8,286 bases of DNA, taken from an uncultured Eubacteriales bacterium. Its GTDB lineage: Bacteria > Bacillota > Clostridia > Oscillospirales > Oscillospiraceae. This document shows, piece after piece, positions 1 to 5,157 of the stretch (position 1 is its first letter; each line of letters starts with the position of its first letter). A model generated the notes under the pieces. It searched no databases, was not told the DNA's origin, and saw only the letters and a program-made list of their open reading frames with translations. Both the position numbers and the translations under genes were made by a program. The DNA is taken from contig UQXG01000102.1 in assembly GCA_900544945.1 (NCBI GenBank), forward strand, positions 1 to 8,286. The letters run 5' to 3'.

Positions 1-20
1 ACTACCCAGTTATCACTCAT
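1..20 (-). CDS. Start of a minus-strand gene, possibly a conjugative-element (VirB6/TrbL-like) membrane protein; only 6-7 codons in the window
   Basis: Read on the minus strand, an ATG at bases 20-18 opens MSDNWV(V) and runs off the left edge. It is preceded by a near-perfect ribosome binding site (AAGGAGGTG, bases 35-27) with a 6-base spacer, so a real start is likely although almost no protein is visible. From memory, VirB6/TrbL-like membrane proteins of Clostridia conjugative elements (Tn1549-like) often begin with this kind of N-terminus. Seven residues cannot prove that, and the name is an inference. The gene is divergent from the truncated glycosidase and sits in AT-richer DNA, which suits the edge of an acquired element. 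Confidence 0.4.
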
Positions 21-45
21 TCAAAGCACCTCCTTACAATTAAGA

Positions 46-68
46 GGTGTACCTCAACTTGGCACACC
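46..68. repeat. Imperfect hairpin upstream of the minus-strand start
   Basis: Bases 46-53 (GGTGTACC) and 61-68 (GGCACACC) form an 8-bp stem with one mismatch (A51/C63) and a 7-base loop. It lies between the minus-strand ribosome binding site and the junction with the glycosidase. It could be a leader structure of that gene or a subterminal hairpin of a mobile element. Its role is unknown. Confidence 0.4.
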
Positions 69-84
69 CCTCGATAACTGTGTA

Positions 85-111
85 ACTCTTATCTTAGCCT
101 GTGATAAGAGT
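85..111. repeat. Perfect 9-bp inverted repeat at the boundary of the truncated GH13 gene
   Basis: ACTCTTATC (85-93) and GATAAGAGT (103-111) are exact inverted copies separated by nine bases. GH13-like coding sequence starts in the very next codon (112), so the hairpin sits exactly at the breakpoint. It has no U-tract typical of an intrinsic terminator on the plus strand. It may be an element end or recombination hairpin, but no transposase or matching end is visible. Confidence 0.55.
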
Positions 112-1374
112 AAGGATTTCTTTGGCGGGACCTTGCAGGGAATCACCGGGAAAATCTCCTATCTCCGGGAACTTGGCGTACAGGGAATTTATCTCAATCC
201 CATTTTCCGGAGCGATTCCAACCACAGATATGACACCGTTTCTTATACCGAGCTTGACCCGCGTCTCGGCGGGAAAACGGACTTCCGTGTCCTGGTCGAA
301 ACACTTCATCAGGCGGGAATGCGGATCATGCTGGACGGCGTGTTCAACCACTGCGGCTGGTGTCACCCATTTTGGCAGGATGTGCGCCTTCGTGGAAAGG
401 CATCCCGGTATTACAACTGGTTTTGCGTCTATGACGCCGGGGAGCTGTCCCGGCTGCCGCCGGAACAGCTTTCAGACCGGCGCATGAAAGAGGATCCGCC
501 CTATGAGTGCTTCGCCTTTGCGGCCAATATGCCGAAGTGGAACACCGAGAACCCTGAGGTGATCAGGTATCTGGTTTCCATCGCGGAGCAGTGGACGAGG
601 GAATACGGCATTGACGCCTGGCGGCTGGATGTCCCGGATGAGGTCAGTCTGCGGTTCCTCCATGCATTCCGTACCCGGATGCGCAGCTGCAATGCGGCGG
701 TATATGTGATCGGGGAGATCTGGCAGGACGCCGGGTGGTGGCTGGAACAGGCTGTCTTCGACGGCGTCATGGATTATCCGCTCTACCATGCCATCCGTGA
801 TTTTGCGATGACCCATACAGACCCGCTGGAAACCTTCGCCCACCGGATCCGGCGCTGGTATGCCGCGGCGCCGGAGGCGGTTCATCCGTACCAGTGGGCT
901 TTCTGCTCCAACCATGATGTGCCCCGGGCGCTTTCCCTCTGCGGCGGGAACAAATCGGATTTCCAGCTTGCCTATGTGCTGGCGGCGCTGCTGGGCGGCA
1001 ATCTGAGCGTGTACTATGGGGATGAAATTGCGATGGACGGCGGGCAGGACCCGGATAACCGGCGCCCTATGCGCTGGACGGATCCGGAAGAGGAAATCCG
1101 GGGCTTTTTTCACAGCCTGCTGCGGCTGAAACGGGATGTACTGCGGCACTGCCGCCTGACGGCGATGGAGCTGACAGACGCCCTGTATCTTCACTTTGAC
1201 GGGCCTGGTTATGGAATTCTGGCAGTTGTAACGGAGCGGGGACAGGCTGTCACGCCCCAATTGGACGCTTCCGACAGCCTGCTGCTGGAAGCGCCGGAAG
1301 GGCACGCGGCGGAGGGAACGGTGCAGGGCTTTGCCGTGTTCCGGCGGGAGGTAACGCATGATGGAAACACATAA
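112..1374 (+). CDS. 5'-truncated GH13 alpha-glycosidase, neopullulanase/cyclomaltodextrinase type (GH13_20-like)
   Basis: This is the catalytic (beta/alpha)8 barrel and C-terminal part of an alpha-glucan hydrolase that would cleave maltodextrins, pullulan or cyclodextrins. Conserved GH13 regions are all present: DGVFNH (coded from 334), nucleophile Asp in WRLDV (628), acid/base Glu in GEIW (715) and the NHD Asp (916). The nucleophile-to-acid spacing of 29 residues and acid-to-NHD spacing of 67 match neopullulanase (D328, E357, D424). The match starts at KDFFGG (base 112), so about 155 N-terminal residues, including the CBM34-type domain, are missing. The frame stays open to base 1, but the upstream codons do not resemble the family. 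A TTG at 133 is the first start-like codon but has no good ribosome binding site. It overlaps the next gene by 17 bases. It is probably a disrupted gene; residual activity is doubtful because family members use the N-domain for dimerisation and the active site. Confidence 0.85.
   Translation, partial: KDFFGGTLQGITGKISYLRELGVQGIYLNPIFRSDSNHRYDTVSYTELDPRLGGKTDFRVLVETLHQAGMRIMLDGVFNHCGWCHPFWQDVRLRGKASRYYNWFCVYDAGELSRLPPEQLSDRRMKEDPPYECFAFAANMPKWNTENPEVIRYLVSIAEQWTREYGIDAWRLDVPDEVSLRFLHAFRTRMRSCNAAVYVIGEIWQDAGWWLEQAVFDGVMDYPLYHAIRDFAMTHTDPLETFAHRIRRWYAAAPEAVHPYQWAFCSNHDVPRALSLCGGNKSDFQLAYVLAALLGGNLSVYYGDEIAMDGGQDPDNRRPMRWTDPEEEIRGFFHSLLRLKRDVLRHCRLTAMELTDALYLHFDGPGYGILAVVTERGQAVTPQLDASDSLLLEAPEGHAAEGTVQGFAVFRREVTHDGNT
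1346..1352 (+). promoter_or_regulatory. Ribosome binding site of the second GH13 gene
   Basis: GGGAGGT lies inside the end of the upstream gene, 5 bases before the ATG at 1358 and 8 bases before the ATG at 1361. Either start is usable, and the protein differs by one methionine. Confidence 0.6.
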
Positions 1375-2995
1375 CTGCTGGTGGAAGGAACGGGTGTTCT
1401 ATGAGATCTACCCGCGCAGCTTTCAGGATTCCAATGGGGATGGAATCGGAGATCTGCGTGGTATTATCTCCCGCCTGGACTATCTCCAGTGGCTTGGGGT
1501 AGGTGCCGTGTGGCTCTGTCCCATCTATGACTCGCCCAATGCCGACATGGGCTATGATATCCGGAACTATGAGTCAGTCATGGCGGAATTCGGAACGATG
1601 GAGGATTTCGACGAGCTGGTGACGCAGCTGCACCGCCGCGATATAAAGCTTGTAATGGATCTGGTCGTGAATCACACCTCAGACGAACATCCGTGGTTTC
1701 TGGAGGCCAGAACGGCGAAGGACATCCCATACCGGGATTATTATATCTGGCGTGATGGAAAGGATGGACGGGAGCCAAACAACTGGGCGTCGTTTTTTAC
1801 TCCCTCGGCCTGGAGCTATGACGAGACCACAGCACAGTGGTATCTGCATCTGTTCTCCGAGAAGCAGCCGGATCTGAACTGGGAAAATCCCGAACTTCGG
1901 CAGGAAATTTACGGGATGATGAACCGCTGGCTGGATCGCGGCGTAGACGGGTTCCGGATGGATGTGATAAGCCTTCTGGCAAAGGATCCGCAGCTGCCGG
2001 ATGGAACGGGAAGCGGCTATGTGTTTTCCCCGGAGTATTTTGCGTTCCAGCCCAGGCTGCACGACTATCTGCGGGAAATGCGAAGGGCGTGCTTTGACGG
2101 GCGGGACTGTATGTGTGTCGGGGAAACCAGCTTCGTCACCACGCAGAACGCCGGTTCTGTAGTAGACGACGGGCGGGAGCTGGATATGCTGTTCCAGTTT
2201 GACGTCATGGACATGGACAGCGGCGAGACCAAGTGGGATGCACGGCCCTTTGACCTGATGCGGTTCAAGCAGATCATCTCCGCATGGCAGGCGGCCATTG
2301 GGTGGAACACGCTGTTCTGGGGCAATCACGATCAGCCGCGCCTGGTCTCCCGGTTTGGCTGTACGCGGACAGAGACGCTGCGAAGGCGGAGCGCCACATG
2401 TCTTGCCACTGCCATGTATCTCCTGAGAGGAACCCCATTTTTGTATCAGGGTGAGGAGATCGGCATGACCAACTGTCCCTTTCCTGACATCAGCGAGCTG
2501 CGGGATGTAGAAAGCCTGAACCTGCTGCGCCAGGCCGCAGAAAGCAGCAGGATGGACTGGGCATGGCGGGGTGTCCGGAGCAAAGGCCGGGATAATGCCC
2601 GTACACCTATGCAGTGGGATGCGTCGCCCAATGGAGGCTTTACGGATGGAACACCGTGGATCATGGTCAATCCAAATACGCGGGAAATCAATGTGGCTGC
2701 GGCCATCCGCGACCCGGACTCGGTGCTGCATTATTATCGGGCGCTGCTTGCTCTGCGCAGAGAGCGGGATGTTCTGCAGTATGGCGATTTTTCGCTGCTG
2801 CTTCAGGAGCATCCCCAGGTGTTTGCCTATGCGCGGACTTTTGAGGGGCAGCAAATACGGATTTATTGCAACTTTACAGACCGGGATGCCCCGCTGCCGG
2901 AAGCCTTCTGTAAAGAGAAGGTGCTTCTGACCAACGTGAACTATGAGAAAACCGATGTTTTGCTTCCTTACGAAGCTGCGGTCGTTATGGCATAG
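1358..2995 (+). CDS. GH13 alpha-glucosidase, oligo-1,6-glucosidase (isomaltase) type
   Basis: The 545-residue, cytoplasmic (no signal peptide) enzyme probably removes glucose from isomaltooligosaccharides and short maltodextrins. Its length is normal for the family (about 550-560). GH13 regions in order are MDLVVNHT (about residues 100-107), QPDLNWENP (about 170), nucleophile Asp202 in GFRMDVI, acid/base Glu256 in VGET and Asp325 in NHDQPR. The valine directly after the nucleophile favours alpha-1,6 over alpha-1,4 specificity in characterised isomaltases versus maltases. The region after Glu256 (ETSF) differs from the usual EMPG of oligo-1,6-glucosidases, so substrate range is uncertain. Trehalose-6-phosphate hydrolase or a dextran glucosidase are the alternatives. 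It starts within the end of the truncated neopullulanase gene, so the pair was one operon: one enzyme shortens the polymer, the other clears branched products. No promoter of its own is visible. Confidence 0.9.
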   Translation: MMETHNCWWKERVFYEIYPRSFQDSNGDGIGDLRGIISRLDYLQWLGVGAVWLCPIYDSPNADMGYDIRNYESVMAEFGTMEDFDELVTQLHRRDIKLVMDLVVNHTSDEHPWFLEARTAKDIPYRDYYIWRDGKDGREPNNWASFFTPSAWSYDETTAQWYLHLFSEKQPDLNWENPELRQEIYGMMNRWLDRGVDGFRMDVISLLAKDPQLPDGTGSGYVFSPEYFAFQPRLHDYLREMRRACFDGRDCMCVGETSFVTTQNAGSVVDDGRELDMLFQFDVMDMDSGETKWDARPFDLMRFKQIISAWQAAIGWNTLFWGNHDQPRLVSRFGCTRTETLRRRSATCLATAMYLLRGTPFLYQGEEIGMTNCPFPDISELRDVESLNLLRQAAESSRMDWAWRGVRSKGRDNARTPMQWDASPNGGFTDGTPWIMVNPNTREINVAAAIRDPDSVLHYYRALLALRRERDVLQYGDFSLLLQEHPQVFAYARTFEGQQIRIYCNFTDRDAPLPEAFCKEKVLLTNVNYEKTDVLLPYEAAVVMA

Positions 2996-3006
2996 AGCGG
3001 GAATAC

Positions 3007-3023
3007 CCGTTAAAAACGGATTT
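3007..3023 (+). terminator. Possible weak terminator after the GH13 pair
   Basis: CCGTT (3007-3011) pairs with AACGG (3015-3019) around a 3-base loop, followed by ATTTATT. The stem is only 5 bp and the T-run is interrupted, so this is a weak candidate. The rest of 2996-3157 shows small hairpins (for example TGGAG/CTCCA near 3029-3045) and no convincing gene. Confidence 0.3.
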
Positions 3024-3157
3024 ATTCGTGGAGCTTGTCTCCAGGATATTTCCGCCGCCGCAGCTGCAAATCATGGGTGCAGTTCAATTGATTGGGTCTG
3101 CCGCAGATGCTTGCGGGGTTGATTTTCTCCAGATCAGATATTGGGGATTTGTCCCTC

Positions 3158-3186
3158 TTGATTTCCCATAAACCTTGCTGTATAAT
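3158..3186 (+). promoter_or_regulatory. Sigma-A promoter of the Rrf2 regulator gene
   Basis: TTGATT (3158-3163) and a perfect TATAAT (3181-3186) are separated by exactly 17 bases, 34 bases before the start codon. A CCTT-N9-TAGG sequence (3173-3189) overlaps the -10 box and resembles the operators of the transporter operon, suggesting autoregulation. Confidence 0.75.
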
Positions 3187-3189
3187 AGG
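3173..3189. promoter_or_regulatory. Candidate Rrf2 autoregulatory operator (CCTT-N9-TAGG)
   Basis: CCTT (3173-3176), nine bases, then TAGG (3186-3189). It differs by one core base from the two CCTA-N9-TAGG sites before the transporter operon, and it covers the -10 box, where a repressor would block its own gene. Assignment to Rrf2 is inferred from position and shared architecture. Confidence 0.45.
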
Positions 3190-3220
3190 ATTTAAGATTT
3201 CAACAGGAGGAATCGGTATT

Positions 3221-3652
3221 ATGTTAATTTCCACTAAGGGGCGTTACGCCCTGCGGGTGATGATTGATCTTGCGGAGCATCAGTCGGAAGAATTTATTTC
3301 CCTGAAGGAGATCGCCCAGCGGCAGGAGATTTCCGAAAAGTATTTGGAAAGCATTATCCGGATACTGGTCAAGGCCAAGGTGGTGGAAAGCCTCCGGGGC
3401 AAGGGCGGCGGCTATCGGCTGCGCAAGGCTCCGGAGCAATACACAGTGGACAGCATTCTGCGGCTGACGGAGGAATCTCTGGCTCCCGTGACCTGCCTGG
3501 AAAGCAATGCCGAGGCCTGTTCCCGTTCCGGCGGCTGCCGAACCCTGGCTCTGTGGCAGGGACTGGACAAGGTGATCCGGGAGTATCTGGAAAGCGTCAC
3601 CATTGCGGACCTTGCCGACCAGGGAGCCGCCGGAGACGACTATGTAATCTGA
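3221..3652 (+). CDS. Rrf2-family transcriptional regulator with three conserved cysteines
   Basis: The 143-residue winged-helix DNA-binding protein matches Rrf2/IscR/CymR regulators in length and layout. The N-terminus (MLISTKGRYALRVM) is the family signature. The helix-turn-helix spans about residues 26-67 (SLKEIA to GGGYRL), followed by the dimer helix. Cys92, Cys100 and Cys106 (C-x7-C-x5-C) sit where IscR binds a [2Fe-2S] cluster, so iron-sulfur, redox or cysteine-linked sensing is plausible. The B. subtilis cysteine repressor CymR lacks this cluster. The ATG at 3221 was chosen because AGGAGG (3205-3210) lies 10 bases upstream and the family N-terminus begins there; the frame is open further upstream, but that part is unlike the family. 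It precedes the transporter operon in the same direction and is separated from it by a terminator. It probably represses that operon and itself through the CCTA-N9-TAGG-like sites. Confidence 0.9.
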   Translation: MLISTKGRYALRVMIDLAEHQSEEFISLKEIAQRQEISEKYLESIIRILVKAKVVESLRGKGGGYRLRKAPEQYTVDSILRLTEESLAPVTCLESNAEACSRSGGCRTLALWQGLDKVIREYLESVTIADLADQGAAGDDYVI

Positions 3653-3661
3653 ATGCGGCCA

Positions 3662-3691
3662 CCCGCTTCCCGGCCTGGGAAGCGGGTTTTT
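3662..3691 (+). terminator. Intrinsic terminator of the Rrf2 gene
   Basis: CCCGCTTCCC (3662-3671) and GGGAAGCGGG (3677-3686) form a perfect 10-bp stem with a 5-base loop, followed by TTTTT (3687-3691). It insulates the regulator from the transporter operon. Confidence 0.93.
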
Positions 3692-3713
3692 CCGGCCTTT
3701 TCAATGTGTACTA

Positions 3714-3738
3714 TATTCCTACAAGGATAATAGGAAAA
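3714..3738. promoter_or_regulatory. Operator 1 of the transporter operon (CCTA-N9-TAGG)
   Basis: The core is CCTA (3718-3721), nine bases, TAGG (3731-3734). The extended left arm TATTCCTA is complete and the right arm TAGGAAAA differs from the ideal palindrome by one base. It lies upstream of the -35 box. It is a likely Rrf2 binding site, by inference. Confidence 0.6.
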
Positions 3739-3746
3739 TATTTTAA

Positions 3747-3771
3747 AAAACCTATTGACAAGATAGGAATA
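3747..3771. promoter_or_regulatory. Operator 2 of the transporter operon (CCTA-N9-TAGG) over the -35 box
   Basis: The core is CCTA (3751-3754), nine bases, TAGG (3764-3767), with a complete right arm TAGGAATA. It is spaced 33 bp (about three DNA turns) from operator 1, so both sites face the same side of the helix. The -35 TTGACA lies in its centre, so occupancy should block RNA polymerase. Confidence 0.65.
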
Positions 3772-3783
3772 TAGGTGTATTAT
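3755..3783 (+). promoter_or_regulatory. Sigma-A promoter of the amino-acid transporter operon
   Basis: Consensus TTGACA (3755-3760) and TATTAT (3778-3783) are separated by the ideal 17 bases. Transcription should begin near 3790, giving a leader of about 250 bases before the first transporter gene. Its strength suggests that control comes from repression and attenuation rather than activation. Confidence 0.85.
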
Positions 3784-3828
3784 CTAGCCATCGAATCTGA
3801 GCAGACCAAACGAAAGGAGCGGATTGCA

Positions 3829-3924
3829 ATGTTTGTTAATAAGTCTAGCTGTTGTTGTCGAATGCATATCTCCCGGGCATATCCGTATGGCGGGGTGCAT
3901 TCGTATACCTTGTGCTGCACCTGA
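3829..3924 (+). CDS. Cysteine-rich leader peptide (31 residues) of the transporter operon
   Basis: An ATG at 3829 with a good ribosome binding site (AAAGGAG, 3813-3819, 9-base spacer) opens a 31-codon frame ending in TGA at 3922. The peptide begins MFVNKSSCCCRMHIS and ends TLCCT. Five of 31 residues are cysteine, a rare amino acid, grouped as three consecutive codons (3850-3858) and two consecutive codons (3913-3918). It lies between the promoter and an intrinsic terminator, has no signal peptide and is unlike a metal-binding or secreted protein. It fits a leader peptide whose translation senses charged Cys-tRNA, in the way Trp codons do in trpL. The clusters are placed to control the downstream RNA fold (see attenuator). 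The peptide itself probably has no other function. Confidence 0.82.
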   Translation: MFVNKSSCCCRMHISRAYPYGGVHSYTLCCT

Positions 3925-3993
3925 ACATGATTTTTCCGAAGGGATATCATAACGCCATTTGCCCGGGAGCTTATCGAAGCCCCGGCATTTTTT
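3859..3993 (+). promoter_or_regulatory. Cysteine-responsive transcription attenuator (competing RNA helices)
   Basis: Three helices compete. (1) CGAATGCA (3859-3866) pairs with TGCATTCG (3896-3903), trapping 3870-3879 in its loop. (2) CTCCCGGGCA (3870-3879) pairs perfectly with TGCCCGGGAG (3960-3969), supported by ATGGCG/CGCCAT (3887-3892 with 3953-3958); this is the antiterminator. (3) 3960-3972 pairs with 3977-3987 to make the terminator. Helix 2 excludes both 1 and 3. A ribosome stalled on Cys-Cys-Cys would cover the left arm of helix 1, free 3870-3879 and allow read-through; without stalling, helices 1 and 3 form and transcription stops. A smaller hairpin GGTGCA/TGCACC (3894-3899 with 3916-3921) may also compete. 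Pairings are read directly; the mechanism is inferred. Confidence 0.78.
3960..3993 (+). terminator. Intrinsic terminator inside the leader (attenuator)
   Basis: The stem pairs 3960-3972 with 3977-3987: 11 bp with two single-base bulges on the left (C3964, A3968) and a 4-base loop ATCG. It is followed by six T residues (3988-3993). It lies 45 bases before the first transporter gene, so it can only act as a conditional terminator. Confidence 0.85.
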
Positions 3994-4038
3994 GTGCTTG
4001 GATTCCCTGAATTTATTACAAAAAGAGAGGAATTAACC

Positions 4039-5157
4039 ATGAAAAACTTCATTAAGAAAATCGGCGCCGTATTCCTGAGCCTGACCGTGACCGCTTCCCT
4101 GTTTGCCGGCTGCGGTGCCAAGACCGAGGCTCCCGTAGCCTCCGCTGAGGACAAGGGCAGCTTCCGCACCCTGGACGAGATCAAGTCCAGCGGCACCATC
4201 AACATCGGCGTTTTTTCCGACAAGAGCCCCTTCGGCTATGTAGATGAGAACGGCGAGTATCAGGGCTATGACGTGTACTTCGGCAACCGGATCGGCCAGG
4301 ATCTGGGCGTGAAGATCAACTACGTCTCCACCGAGGCCGCCAACCGGATTGAGTATCTGCAAACCGGTAAGGTGGACATCATTCTGGCAAACTTCACCGT
4401 CACCCCCGAGCGAGCCCAGGAAGTGGACTTCGCCCTTCCTTATATGAATGTGGCTCTGGGCGTTATCTCCCCGGAGAACGCGGTGATCACTTCTCTGGAT
4501 CAGATCGGTGCCGATGACCAGGTCATCGTCATCTCCGGCACTACCGCCGAGACCTATCTGGAAAAGAACAACCCGGAAATCAAGCTTCAGAAGTACGACG
4601 CCTACGCCGAGGCCAAGACCGCTTTTGAAAACGGCAACGGCGTAGCCTGGGCTAACGACAACACCGAGGTCATCGCCTTCTCCATTGAGAATCCCGGCTA
4701 CACCGTGGGCATTCCCTCTCTGGGCAGCGCGGACACCATCGCTCCCGCCGTCACCAAGGGCAACACCACGCTGCTGAACTGGCTGAATGACGAGATCAAG
4801 ACCCTGGGCACCGAGAACTTCTTCCACGCCGACTATGAGGCAACCCTGCTCGACACCTACGGCAAGGATTACGAGGACACCCTGGTGGTTGAGGGCGGCG
4901 TTGTCGCCGGTGCCGAAGCTGACACCACTGCCGAAACCGTAGAGCCTAAGGGCACCATCACCGTTGCCGCCTCCCCCACCCCCCATGCGGAGATTCTGGC
5001 CGAGGCTGCGAAGATTCTGGAAAGCGAAGGCTGGGAGCTGAAGGTCACCGAGTTTGAGGACTATGTCCAGCCCAACCTGGTGGTAGACAGCGGTGAGATC
5101 GACGCCAACTACTTCCAGCATGTCCCCTATCTGGACAATTTCAATGAGGAAAAATGA
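4039..5157 (+). CDS. Lipoprotein: amino-acid-binding domain (SBP_bac_3) fused to a truncated MetQ/NlpA-like domain
   Basis: The 372-residue protein should capture an amino acid outside the membrane for the transporter. Residues 1-25 are a lipoprotein signal with the lipobox FAGC and lipidated Cys25. Residues about 41-295 form a complete type-3 solute-binding domain (GTINIG start; VTPERAQEVDFALPY; C-terminal YGKDYEDTLVVEGG), resembling polar amino-acid and cystine binders. After an Ala/Thr/Glu-rich linker, residues 305-372 match the beginning of a MetQ methionine-binding lipoprotein (TITVAASPTPHAEIL, FEDYVQPN, DANYFQH) and stop at NFNEEK. The last 170 or so residues of MetQ are missing, so that part cannot form a binding site alone. 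The ATG at 4039 follows GAGAGG (4025-4030). The stop overlaps the next start (ATGA). The simplest reading is a deletion product of a larger operon; the binding domain itself should still work. The substrate cysteine/cystine is inferred from the leader. Confidence 0.85.
   Translation: MKNFIKKIGAVFLSLTVTASLFAGCGAKTEAPVASAEDKGSFRTLDEIKSSGTINIGVFSDKSPFGYVDENGEYQGYDVYFGNRIGQDLGVKINYVSTEAANRIEYLQTGKVDIILANFTVTPERAQEVDFALPYMNVALGVISPENAVITSLDQIGADDQVIVISGTTAETYLEKNNPEIKLQKYDAYAEAKTAFENGNGVAWANDNTEVIAFSIENPGYTVGIPSLGSADTIAPAVTKGNTTLLNWLNDEIKTLGTENFFHADYEATLLDTYGKDYEDTLVVEGGVVAGAEADTTAETVEPKGTITVAASPTPHAEILAEAAKILESEGWELKVTEFEDYVQPNLVVDSGEIDANYFQHVPYLDNFNEEK

Noticed and set aside
1..132. In-frame open codons upstream of the truncated glycosidase as genuine N-terminal protein
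   Set aside because: The frame has no stop from base 1, but the residues do not resemble the CBM34 or linker region of GH13_20 enzymes, there is no start with a ribosome binding site, and a hairpin and a minus-strand gene start occupy this stretch.
1679..2854. Long minus-strand open frame opposite the second GH13 gene
   Set aside because: It is antisense to a gene with all catalytic motifs, shows no recognisable domain and has no supporting ribosome binding site; GC-rich codon bias explains it.
2996..3157. Possible small gene or decayed mobile element between the GH13 pair and the regulator
   Set aside because: Only short frames without ribosome binding sites or recognisable motifs, and small hairpins; nothing supports a gene.
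3092..3220. N-terminal extension of the Rrf2 regulator from base 3092
   Set aside because: The family signature begins at MLISTKGRYA with an AGGAGG site before ATG 3221, and the promoter -35/-10 boxes lie inside the proposed extension.
3994..4038. Earlier GTG start of the binding protein at 3994
   Set aside because: It would begin immediately after the terminator U-tract, without a ribosome binding site, and would put extra residues in front of the lipoprotein signal peptide.
3784..4038. T-box or SAM/other riboswitch as the explanation of the leader
   Set aside because: I see no T-box sequence, specifier loop arrangement or SAM-I core. The translated Cys-rich frame and competing helices explain the terminator better.
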